64,000 nucleotides of DNA from Salminus brasiliensis (taxonomy: Eukaryota; Chordata; Actinopteri; Characiformes; Bryconidae): NCBI RefSeq assembly GCF_030463535.1, contig NC_132893.1, positions 28,336,782 to 28,400,781 of the forward strand. Reading direction: 5' to 3'. The translations under genes were made by a program, and so were the position numbers. Under the pieces are notes generated by a model that searched no databases, was not told where the DNA came from, and saw only the letters and a list, made by a program, of their open reading frames with translations. Shown here piece after piece: positions 49,901-64,000 of the stretch (positions within the stretch are counted from its first letter, which is position 1; each line of letters starts with the position of its first letter).

Positions 49901-50196
49901 CTCAATGTGTGTGGCATGCGGGCGGGAATCGGGCCTGTCAAGGGTTTTTATCCGGACAAGCAAGAGGGGCGAAACCGTTGATTGAAGGGGAAATGGGGTT
50001 GAGATAGACGAGGAGGCCTTTTTTTTTTTTTCTTTGTTTGTTTGTTTTGATTGAAGTATAATCAGTCTTTGGGGCGGCATCTGTTTAGGAAGATCTTTCC
50101 CATTTAAAGAAATGGCAACCTTAAGCGCACATCACTCTGAGTCCAATCTTTTCCATCTTTCAGAACCATTCGGCATCAATGACTGAAGTCACTTGA
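25201..50196 (+). CDS. plppr1: Phospholipid phosphatase-related protein type 1, complete coding region in 7 exons
   Basis: Exons 25,201-25,260, 39,480-39,668, 42,737-42,869, 43,907-44,157, 46,945-47,121, 48,950-49,081 and 50,164-50,196 splice in frame to 324 residues, close to the 325 I recall for mammals. The protein is a six-pass plasma-membrane protein of the LPP superfamily (PRG-3), linked in mammals to neurite and filopodium growth. Hydrophobic segments fall near residues 12-35, 68-92, 124-147, 200-218, 228-245 and 256-277. An NYT glycosylation sequon is at 162. The three LPP catalytic motifs are degenerate: motif 1 is TGNLAPYF (148-155) without its Lys/Arg pair, motif 2 is PSKD (196-199) instead of PSGH, and motif 3 is NRVSEYRNHCSD (244-255) with the catalytic His replaced by Asn251. 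It is therefore a pseudophosphatase. The C-terminus ends NHSASMTEVT. PLPPR5 is less similar, by the tail and the exon-3 and exon-4 segments. Confidence 0.97.
27528..27563 (+). repeat. TG microsatellite (about 17 units)
   Basis: Uninterrupted TG dinucleotide run ending in gcgtgggggg. Confidence 0.95.
28490..28690 (+). mobile_element. tRNA-derived SINE
   Basis: A B-box-like block (ggttgccagttcaatccc) is followed by cgaggtacctaacccccaat and ttctccacggtcactg, a body highly typical of teleost tRNA-derived SINEs. It is diverged, and its ends are approximate. Confidence 0.65.
28805..29515. mobile_element. Possible hAT-like non-autonomous element
   Basis: The left end ggatgtcctgatccgattta and a rightward block gatcggatctgtattggctg ending near gatgggatcggggca look like diverged inverted ends with internal gatcg-rich subterminal motifs. 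No clear target duplication is seen. Confidence 0.4.
30690..31455 (-). mobile_element. Tc1-like element interrupted by a second repeat
   Basis: The parts at 30,690-30,930 and 31,315-31,455 align in order with the copy at 15,285-15,850 (ttgtgaggtgggactttcat ... ggaacacc, then ttccaacacattacctt ... cactgcctaatgt). The right end ttaatgttatggctgaaagg then tgtatag is the terminal repeat. The interval between the two parts is foreign AAAGTA-rich sequence. Confidence 0.6.
30935..31300 (+). mobile_element. AAAGTA-rich repeat inserted within a Tc1-like element
   Basis: Recurring aaaagtactg, agtaaaggtgtaaaagta and actacttaaagtagaata motifs are typical of a very abundant fish interspersed repeat. The class is unknown to me. 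Its position inside an otherwise collinear Tc1-like copy shows that it arrived later. Confidence 0.55.
32230..32690. repeat. Two tandem copies of an AAGGTTCT-family MITE
   Basis: Two consecutive blocks share taaggtaaaggttct / ttaggtaaaggttct, cctagaactgcacatccaa / gctagaactccacgtccaa and repeated aggttcta or ggaaccttta motifs. They look like adjacent or duplicated copies of the family described at 3,228. Confidence 0.45.
35488..35827 (+). mobile_element. Near-complete hAT-type MITE with target-site duplication
   Basis: The termini are tagggatgcaccgatccgat and, at the right, tatgcatcccta, an inverted pair (tagggatgca). The element is 340 bp and AT-rich, with no transposase. It is flanked by gtaataaa (35,480-35,487) and gtaataag (35,828-35,835), an 8-bp target duplication with one mismatch, as hAT transposases produce. 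A truncated relative lies at 11,960-12,205. Confidence 0.8.
36240..36780 (+). repeat. Minisatellite, about 10 diverged units of roughly 45-60 bp
   Basis: Each unit follows the pattern ctgagacctcccyctgac, then tgcagttggtcctcatc or tgtgattggtcctaatc, then a spacer ending ttgtttgat. Units with tgcagttggtc and units with gtgattggtc partly alternate, suggesting a two-unit higher-order repeat. The array is open on both strands in short frames that are not genes. Confidence 0.8.
39480..39668 (+). CDS. plppr1: plppr1 exon 3 (codons 21-83)
   Basis: The acceptor is ttgtttacag at 39,479 and the donor gtgagt at 39,669. The exon is 189 nt, phase 0 at both ends. It encodes the rest of TM1 (LVIMAGTVLLAYYFEC), the first extracellular loop with QGFFC and DLMKPYPG, and most of TM2 up to VPTAI. 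Confidence 0.97.
39870..40110. mobile_element. TTCTTAAAAA/AAGGTTCT-family MITE, degenerate
   Basis: The inner blocks ttggtgccccgaagaatctt and ccaaagaatgcattctggta, and the right end ctttttatttccaagagtgc, match the inverted structure of the copy at 56,100-56,750. Confidence 0.45.
41440..41620 (+). repeat. Interspersed repeat fragment
   Basis: The segment gtaccatgtcagtgtcagtg, then ctatgttaagaagggtccgc and cacccaacctattatctggt, is reminiscent of a common teleost repeat with a gtcagtgtcactgcagtgct core. The class is not assigned. Confidence 0.4.
41784..42040 (+). repeat. Dispersed repeat, copy 1 (partner at 58,257-58,517)
   Basis: About 260 bp share ordered blocks with 58,257-58,517: accatgcc, gggctggagt, ggtgggaagccagtccccyc, agtgaaaccagaaatgagag, gacagggttaa-like, gtagagatgg and gggaggagg. 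It carries no recognised transposon end and no coding frame shared by the two copies. Confidence 0.7.
42737..42869 (+). CDS. plppr1: plppr1 exon 4 (codons 84-127 plus one base)
   Basis: The acceptor is gctgtgtag at 42,736 and the donor gtgagt at 42,870. The exon is 133 nt, starting in phase 0 and ending after the first base of glycine 128. It encodes IFIGEISMYV at the end of TM2 and the cytosolic loop with AQEKTIVTGECCYLNPLIRR. Confidence 0.97.
42870..43906 (+). other. plppr1: plppr1 intron 4 (1.0 kb)
   Basis: Ordinary AT-rich intron sequence with a tctctc-rich tract at 43,438-43,460. I see no repeat ends or coding potential worth calling. Confidence 0.8.
43907..44157 (+). CDS. plppr1: plppr1 exon 5 (codons 128-211)
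   Basis: The acceptor is tctgctgcag at 43,906 and the donor gtaaga at 44,158. The exon is 251 nt. It encodes TM3 (GVFAFGLFATDIFVNAGQVV), the degenerate motif-1 region, the CKPNYTG loop, and the motif-2 region SFPSKDASLSVYSA, where Asp replaces the usual His. Confidence 0.97.
44346..44907. mobile_element. Non-autonomous DNA transposon with GGCCAATTTATGCTTCTG ends
   Basis: Left ggccaatttatgcttctg (44,348-44,365) is mirrored exactly by cagaagcataaattggcc (44,888-44,905). Just inside the left end are smaller palindromes (cgttgagtcaacgcagagtc and tacgccgtag). About 560 bp separate the outer ends. This resembles a PIF/Harbinger-type MITE, but the superfamily is a guess because no 3-bp target duplication is certain. 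Confidence 0.75.
45920..46060 (+). mobile_element. Tc1-like terminal fragment
   Basis: The segment tatgtgggcaaaagtattgg then gacacacaacttaatcct is the same terminal repeat as at 5,188. It continues into catgcagtctgccttttaaa, equivalent to the inner part of that element. No right end is seen. Confidence 0.6.
46876..46919 (+). repeat. TG microsatellite adjacent to plppr1 exon 6
   Basis: A TG tract of about 21 units with one TA interruption ends 25 nt upstream of the exon-6 acceptor at 46,944. A TCT-rich polypyrimidine run (cctctttttcag) separates it from the splice site. Confidence 0.95.
46945..47121 (+). CDS. plppr1: plppr1 exon 6 (codons 212-270)
   Basis: The acceptor tttttcag ends at 46,944 and lies only 25 nt after a TG repeat. 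The donor at 47,122 is gtcggt, a weak match to consensus, but this boundary is required to join VALFL to GLCVV in frame. The exon is 177 nt, phase 0 at both ends. It encodes MYITSTIKTKSS, TM5 and the degenerate motif 3. Failure to splice here would add 17 residues ending FKNSI before a stop at 47,173-47,175. Confidence 0.95.
47122..48949 (+). other. plppr1: plppr1 intron 6 (1.8 kb)
   Basis: Begins with an unusual gtcggt donor. Contains a SINE-family copy (47,270-47,695). The remainder is AT-rich with no coding signal. Confidence 0.8.
47270..47695 (-). mobile_element. tRNA-derived SINE, antisense
   Basis: On the - strand it begins with gagtggtccagcagactaag (A-box region) and ggtttaaatcc (a mutated B box near 47,620). 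It continues through a body shared with 51,965-52,215 (gctgatgcagc, ccaacatc.tactag, gtggggagga, ggtgggttg) and ends near ccaattatccaatcc, as in the copy at 2,825. About 425 bp. Confidence 0.65.
48950..49081 (+). CDS. plppr1: plppr1 exon 7 (codons 271-314)
   Basis: The acceptor is ctatacag at 48,949 and the donor gtagat at 49,082. The exon is 132 nt, phase 0. It encodes the end of TM6 (GLCVVNNFKG) and most of the cytosolic tail, including PLMTFPRVESPLETLSAQ, which is strongly conserved in the family. Confidence 0.96.
49082..50163 (+). other. plppr1: plppr1 intron 7 (1.1 kb)
   Basis: Ordinary intron sequence with a T14-type run near 50,020. Several open frames of about 60-105 codons are present but none resembles a protein family or fits the splice phase. 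Confidence 0.8.
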
Positions 50197-50875
50197 CTAA
50201 GGGGGCAGCACAGAGTCACCTTCGCGTCACCTCAACACTTCTAGGCACAAGATGTTTTTGTACTGTCGCATAATGTAAAAAAAAAGAAAAGAAAAGAAAT
50301 AATAGTATTATGTTGTTCCGAGTTCTAGGCAGATGTTTTGTACATTTTGTAAAAGACAGTGCTGTAGCTTCCCTTTCTGTTATCTCTGATCGAACGAGTA
50401 CATGTCAGGAGTTACACCTTCCTTGTCATGTTTTACATCACAAAGTCAAATACAGTCTATATATGATGTTATTGAAATATCGATGTTGTTCTGTGGTATT
50501 TGTACAAAGGATTATTTTATTCTGATTTTTTTTCCTGTACATTTTTTGACAAAGATCATGTTTTTGTATTATTTTTGTTATCTGTATAAAACATTTTGAT
50601 CAACTTTGCCTGCTGTTTTTCCAGGAATGTTTTTGGTATTCCTATTTTTTGATGTAAGATATGTAAAACAAATACACATTAAATTGTGGCACATTAATTT
50701 TCCAATGGCATCTTTGAAATGCCATTATCTCAGCATGGAAGTACACAGAACTGTTTGGCAAACTATTCCATTCTTTCTGAATTGTATACTGTTTTCCTTT
50801 GAGGTTTGCATTTCTTTTTAAATGCTGCATATATTTTTGATTTGTCTGTCAAATAAATAGTCTGTAGATGAACTC
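50164..50875 (+). CDS. plppr1: plppr1 last exon: codons 315-324, stop, 3' UTR
   Basis: The acceptor is ccatctttcag at 50,163. The final ten codons read NHSASMTEVT, with TGA at 50,194-50,196. The 3' UTR is AT-rich with an A-rich purine tract at about 50,277-50,298. A canonical AATAAA lies at 50,852-50,857, placing cleavage near 50,875, followed by T/GT-rich sequence. An earlier ATTAAA at 50,678 could serve a shorter form. Confidence 0.93.
50852..50857 (+). terminator. plppr1: plppr1 polyadenylation signal AATAAA
   Basis: A canonical hexamer lies about 655 nt after the stop codon, with TG-rich sequence beginning some 30 nt downstream, as expected for a cleavage site. Confidence 0.75.
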
Positions 50876-51964
50876 CTGCACATGGTGTGGCTCTGATTGA
50901 CAACACCACACACTGAGGGCATAAATGGGTACATAACACTTACAGTCCTCCACAATTTTATACACTGTTTTTTTGTTATTGTTGGCAGGAAATTCTGACA
51001 AGATTTATTCCATTCTATTATTTTCTCTTTAGAGCCAATTTGATGTACAAGGTCCAGTGTTCTGTGTACAGTACTTTAAAACATACTAAGGTGTTTTATT
51101 TCAAGGGTATTTCACGAGGCAATTCCTGAGTCTATACTGTATGCATGGCACAGCATTCCCTCATCTGAGAGAGGACTAGTAAATCTGTCAAGCCTCTGCA
51201 TTGTTTTTATGACTGAACGTGGGCTGGAAGCCGTAAGCTACCTGACGCTAACATTGGGTGGACGTTTGGCATTTCATCAAAGATTTTCCAGTTTGCTACA
51301 GAGCTTAAATACAAATGTCCTGGTTTCATCTGTATTTCAAACACACTGCTCTGTCAAACTGCCTACTAAGCGAGTCACTAACCGTTTGAGACGCACATTT
51401 CCGTGATTGCTTCCTTCCATGGCGTCCGTATGGAAAGCCGGCGAATGGGTAAACTCAAACAGGTCTGCTTAAAAGACAGCCTTGTTAATGGCAGATAAGA
51501 TTTTTATGGCGTCATATGCTTCTGCGTTCTGCCCTGTGCAGGATTGTAAATGGCTTTCATGTGTCATGAGAGCCTACAAGCTAAAGGCCTAATGGGCTGA
51601 ATGTCCTTTGCAGTCCTCTGTTCCAGGGCCTTACAGGCTTACTAATGAGCACAAACTGCTTAGCGATAAACACAAACTTTGGTTCACAGTCTCTCCTACA
51701 CCAGATTTTCAGTTTGTGGTTTTCTGCAACTGATTCCCATCATTTGTGAATCATCAAGTCTTTATAGAGGTCTGTTGGAGAAGTGAAAGGTGGGCTATTC
51801 CAGACTGGAGGTAAGTAACACTAGGCTAGAACACAGCAGCAGCATTGACAACTCTAGCTCATTTGATTTATCCAAGCTTTGCTTCTTTTGTAGCTGTTGT
51901 TTTTTTAATCATGTATTTTTAATATTACTATTTCTATTCAATTTGGGAGGCCAATTATATGAAT

Positions 51965-52215
51965 TCTCCTATTACTAGCAATGCCCCAACACTGGGACAT
52001 TAGCACATGTCTACATGTGAAGTCAGCCACCGCCTCTTCTTAGCCTGCCGCTGATGCAGCAACTCTAGGTAGCCAGCACGCTTACGGCCGGCTGCGCTGA
52101 CCAACATCTCACTAGTAGTGTTGTGGGGAGGAAGTGCCCTCAACCCACTCCTGAGAGAGAAGGGCCAATTGTGCTCTTTCAGACTCTGGCTGCTGATTGC
52201 AAGTGGGTTTGGGTG
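51965..52215 (-). mobile_element. SINE body fragment, headless
   Basis: It matches the copy at 47,270-47,695 block by block (agcaatgcc.caacac.ggga, gctgatgcagc, aggtagccag, gctgaccaacatc.cactag, gtggggaggaagtgcc, cccactcctgagaga). It lacks the tRNA-like head. Confidence 0.6.
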
Positions 52216-53149
52216 GGGTGAGGTCATATTTCTTAACACACAAAAATATGAGGCTTATCACAGCACAAAGACCAGTACAATTATATACAAAAATTTGAGC
52301 ACCCCCAAATAGCATATATTGACATTTTGTAGTTACTCCTTTATATAACATAAAAATCAGTCCACCCGGTTGAGTTGGGGCTTAACATGCCCAATAACAG
52401 CCTGTAAATGCTTTTCATATCTAACTAAATGTCTTTCTGTTCTTGTAGATTTTTTTTCCACTTTTCTTTTCAGAAGGGTTTTAGTTTTGAAGGATTCTTG
52501 GGTTGTCGTATTGTACATTGAGTTTAAAGGTCTGTTCACAGATTTTCTTTGATATTTAGGACAGGGATCTGTGAGGGCAATTCCAAAAGTCTCTTCAGTT
52601 AGTCAGTGCTGGATTGGTATGTGTTGGATCATTATTCTATGGCAGGTGCTCTCATCTTTGGTTTGGCATTTGTATCCAGAATTAGCTGGTACTTAGTGGC
52701 AGCCCAACCCCAAAGTATGACAGAGCCACCCCATGCTTTTTGGCAAGGTGAACTCAAATGTTCATTAAATGCGGTTCTACAGTAAATACGGTTTTATGGT
52801 ACCTCCAAAAAGTAAAACCTGCACCAAAGTCTTCCTTTTTTCTATTAAAGTTTGATCGTAAAAGTGAACCTGGAGGTGGGTTGAACTGTGTAAAAACTTT
52901 GCATTAGTCACAGCTATCCATAACTAACAGACTGGGCTAGAATGTTTTAGCTGAGTGGTGCTAGGTAGAGCAGTGATCTGGCAGAGCAGTATGTTTCACA
53001 CAAAGTAAATGTCATTTGAAATGAATAGCACATTCTAAATTTGACTGATTTGCCAAAACTAAGCTTTTCCACCATCACAACATTGATGCAAAAGAATGTG
53101 TGTTATGGAGTAGGAGCTGAACTTTGGGAAGAGGTCTGTTCTCAAAGCT

Positions 53150-53370
53150 CCTCCGCCTTCCAATCTAAGTTCAGATACATTGTACATAGCCCTTTAACAA
53201 CAGATGTCACGAAGCAGGTATACAGAGATCTGCGTCTGAGCCCCAAGTAAGCAAGCCAATGGTATCAGTGGGAGGAAAAACTCCTTCAGAGTGAGAAGAA
53301 GAAACCTTGGTAGGAGCCAAACCTAAATCTGGGAAGCCATCCTCCTCTGGTCGACACTGGCAAGCAAAAC
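53150..53370 (+). repeat. Common fish interspersed repeat fragment
   Basis: The ordered blocks tacattgtacatagcccttt, aacaacagatgtcacgaagc, tatacagagatctg, caagccaatggtatcagtgg, ggaaaaactccttcagagtg and atcctcctctggtcgacac are characteristic of a very abundant teleost repeat. I cannot give its class with confidence. Confidence 0.55.
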
Positions 53371-54162
53371 TGGATATCTAACATCCTACACAGTTTAAAC
53401 TCAGCTTTCTGTTTCCCTTGACAAAGTAACTGCCTGCCCACCACCACCACCCCCAACCTCCTACCTATGAAATTTCTTAAATTCTTAAATCTGTTCATCA
53501 TGAAAGGCTGGACTCCCTTCTGGCCCAAAGCAGATGCAACCCAAAGGTTCAGCCCAAATTGTCTTTTACTACTACGGTCAGATAGTCAAGGTCCATGCTA
53601 GCAAAAGACTCCTATTGAGACTTGGGAGACTAACTGCTACCCATGAAGCCCAAATCCATTTGAACCCAATAATCAAGGGCTTCACTGTTTTTGTTGAGTA
53701 CATAAAGACCAGTTCTGTGAAGGTATGATCTGTTCCCTGGATTTAGTTTTGAATTCAAGGAGACAGTGTGTTTTTACTGTCTGTGTTTGGCCTTCAAGCT
53801 TGACTCATTATACCACAGCGAGTACGAAGGCTTTGCTCTGATGCCTGCACATCCACGGGGATTCACATGCAGACAGCACTTATGTTCTGATGGTGCGCAA
53901 AGCTTCAGATGAGCTGGGATTGTTACACCATTGAGATGCAGAACCTTAAAGCAGGTCCTGAAATATTAACTACAGCACCTCACATGGTGTCTGCCCTTTT
54001 TATTAATAGTGTGACATTCCTAAGAATGAGGCCTCTCTGTTTCACTGTGTGAATCCTGTCTGCAAAATGCAGTAATTTGTAGCCTTGTGAAGAAATTAAG
54101 ACACCCTACCTTTGTCTGCACGTCTGAACATCTGGACATTTGATCTTCATTTGAACAAGATT

Positions 54163-54623
54163 GAGCCATAACATTAGCACCACAGGTGAAGTGATTATCC
54201 CCAGCTACAGTGGCATCTGGCATAGGATGGGTGTATTAGGCAGCAAGTGGCAAAAAGTCAGCCAAGCTTAAGAATCTGAGCCACTCTGACCAGATCCAAA
54301 CTGTGATGGCTAGACGACTTGGTCAGAATATCTCCAAAACAGCAGGCAAGTCTTGTGGGTTTTTCAGGTATGCAGTGGTCAGTACCTACCAAAAGTGCCT
54401 CAACACAGCAACCAGTGGATCAGTGACCGGGTGATTGGGCACCTTGATTAAGCTCACTTCACAACAACAGGACTTTAAGGATCTGCTGCCAGATACCACA
54501 GAATGCCTTCAGAGGTCTTGTTGAGACCATGCCTCAAATAGTCAGATCTGTTGTGGTGGCACAAAGGAGACCTACTCAATATTAGGCAGGTGGTGCTAAT
54601 GTCATTGCTGACCAGTACACACA
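54163..54623 (+). mobile_element. Tc1-like non-autonomous element with both ends
   Basis: Left gccataacattagcaccaca and the reverse complement of the right end (tcagcaatgacattagcacc) are inverted termini. The interior carries ggtcagaatatctccaaaac, gcagtggtcagtacctacca and tggcacaaaggagacctact, shared with the copies at 15,285, 30,690, 56,280 and 62,925. This is the best-preserved member in the window at about 460 bp. Confidence 0.7.
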
Positions 54624-55595
54624 TTATTTCTGAAGGCATTAGAGAGCTCTTTGGATCTCATCATGGTCATAACACTCACTTCAAGTGACAATCAAGAACA
54701 AAGCAAGCTAAATGTCTGAGGTTTAAGTAAGACAGGCTCCTCCAGAATCCTCTCTGATGATGTTCTAATCATCTGCAGCTGATGTGCTGCACCTGATTCT
54801 AACTTTGGACAAGTAGTAATAAATGTGGGGGTGTTCTAACTTCCTCCTCACAAGAAAATACATTTCTATTCTATTAACTACATTTTAAAGGCATTTCCTT
54901 GGTTTTATGTGGTTAGGTATTGTACATTATCTCCCAATATTAATCAAATAAAGCTCAAATGCCCATCAAATGTTCATTCAGGGGGTGTCCTAATTTTGTT
55001 ACCAAACCAACTGCAAGGAGAACGAACAACAGAAGATCCACCTTCTCAAATTCCAAGATCTGTGAAAGCTCTTTTTAATCAACAGGCTGGGAACCCTTTA
55101 GCATTTGACAGTAAAGACTCCCCCATTGCAAACCGAGAGACAGCAATCATGCTTTCCTCTATAAAACGGTGTAGCGCTTTATATCAATATGCAGGAGGTG
55201 CTACCACACATCACACTTTGACACCTTAAATAAACAGCTGTCGCTTTGATACACAGAACGCTTTCCCCCTTGGACAGTCCCACACGAACACAGACTACAG
55301 TACCAGTGAAAATAGAGCTCTGGGGAATGCTCGCCGTCTCCACGTTTCTCACTCTTTCGCCCATTTGCATCCCTTTTCACATATTCAGAGCAGCAGTCGG
55401 TCCGGTGTGAGGTCAAAATAAATAAATAGAGAAAAATAACGCTGCCTTTTAAAAAAGATGTGCAGAGGTTCACACTGAGACAGCTTTGCTCCCTCAGGAC
55501 GTGAAGCTAAAATAATCCGCCATAAGGTCCGAGTCTTTGAATGCTGCACGAGAAAAGTGCACAAGAGTCGAGCCACAAAAAGAGCTCCAAAAGCT

Positions 55596-64000
<8,405 letters not shown>

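Larger units (their letters stand above)
50876..55595. other. Convergent interval between plppr1 and grin3a, including the grin3a 3' UTR
   Basis: There is no protein-coding gene. It contains a SINE body fragment (51,965-52,215), an interspersed repeat (53,150-53,370) and a Tc1-like element (54,163-54,623). The grin3a 3' UTR extends leftward from 55,595. On the - strand, possible poly(A) signals are ATTAAA at 55,074-55,079 and AATAAA at 53,999-54,004; which is used cannot be told. Confidence 0.75.

Noticed and set aside
51001..55500. Intervening genes expected between PLPPR1 and GRIN3A from mammals
   Set aside because: I looked on both strands for exon-like frames with domains and saw only repeats and short frames.

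Overview
The window is vertebrate nuclear DNA, most likely from a teleost fish. Two multi-exon neuronal genes are interrupted by long AT-rich introns full of tRNA-derived SINEs, Tc1/mariner-like, hAT-like and other short DNA-transposon remnants, and CA/TG microsatellites. The style of these repeats suggests an otophysan fish (characin, catfish or cyprinid group), but the species is not determinable from what I can see. No operons, CRISPR arrays, viruses or free-standing RNA genes were found.

Layout. 1-8,800: upstream intergenic DNA with SINE, LINE and Tc1 remnants and a TG/G-rich stretch close to the promoter. 8,820-9,282: GC-rich promoter with a striking palindromic core, followed by a non-coding first exon ending in a clean donor at 9,282/9,283. 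9,283-50,875: plppr1 on the + strand. Its coding exons are 25,201-25,260, 39,480-39,668, 42,737-42,869, 43,907-44,157, 46,945-47,121, 48,950-49,081 and 50,164-50,196, joining in frame to 324 residues. A poly(A) signal lies at 50,852. 50,876-55,595: short convergent intergenic region plus the grin3a 3' UTR. 55,596-64,000: the 3' two thirds of grin3a on the - strand, seven exons coding about 679 residues (end of the amino-terminal domain, both ligand-binding lobes, all membrane segments, C-tail). Its 5' exons lie beyond the right edge.

Biology. Plppr1 is a six-pass, catalytically dead relative of lipid phosphate phosphatases that acts at neuronal plasma membranes in neurite and filopodium growth. 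Grin3a is the glycine-binding GluN3A subunit of NMDA-type receptors. Both are brain genes on the same chromosome arm in mammals, where several genes separate them; here they sit tail to tail about 5 kb apart.

No wholly new system is evident. The observations most worth checking are the dyad-symmetric CCAAT/GC promoter at 8,854-9,038, a GC-AG intron in grin3a, a TG repeat next to the plppr1 exon-6 acceptor with a non-consensus donor on the same exon, loss of the motif-2 histidine in Plppr1, a CCAAT-bearing minisatellite in plppr1 intron 2, and several nested or duplicated repeat families.
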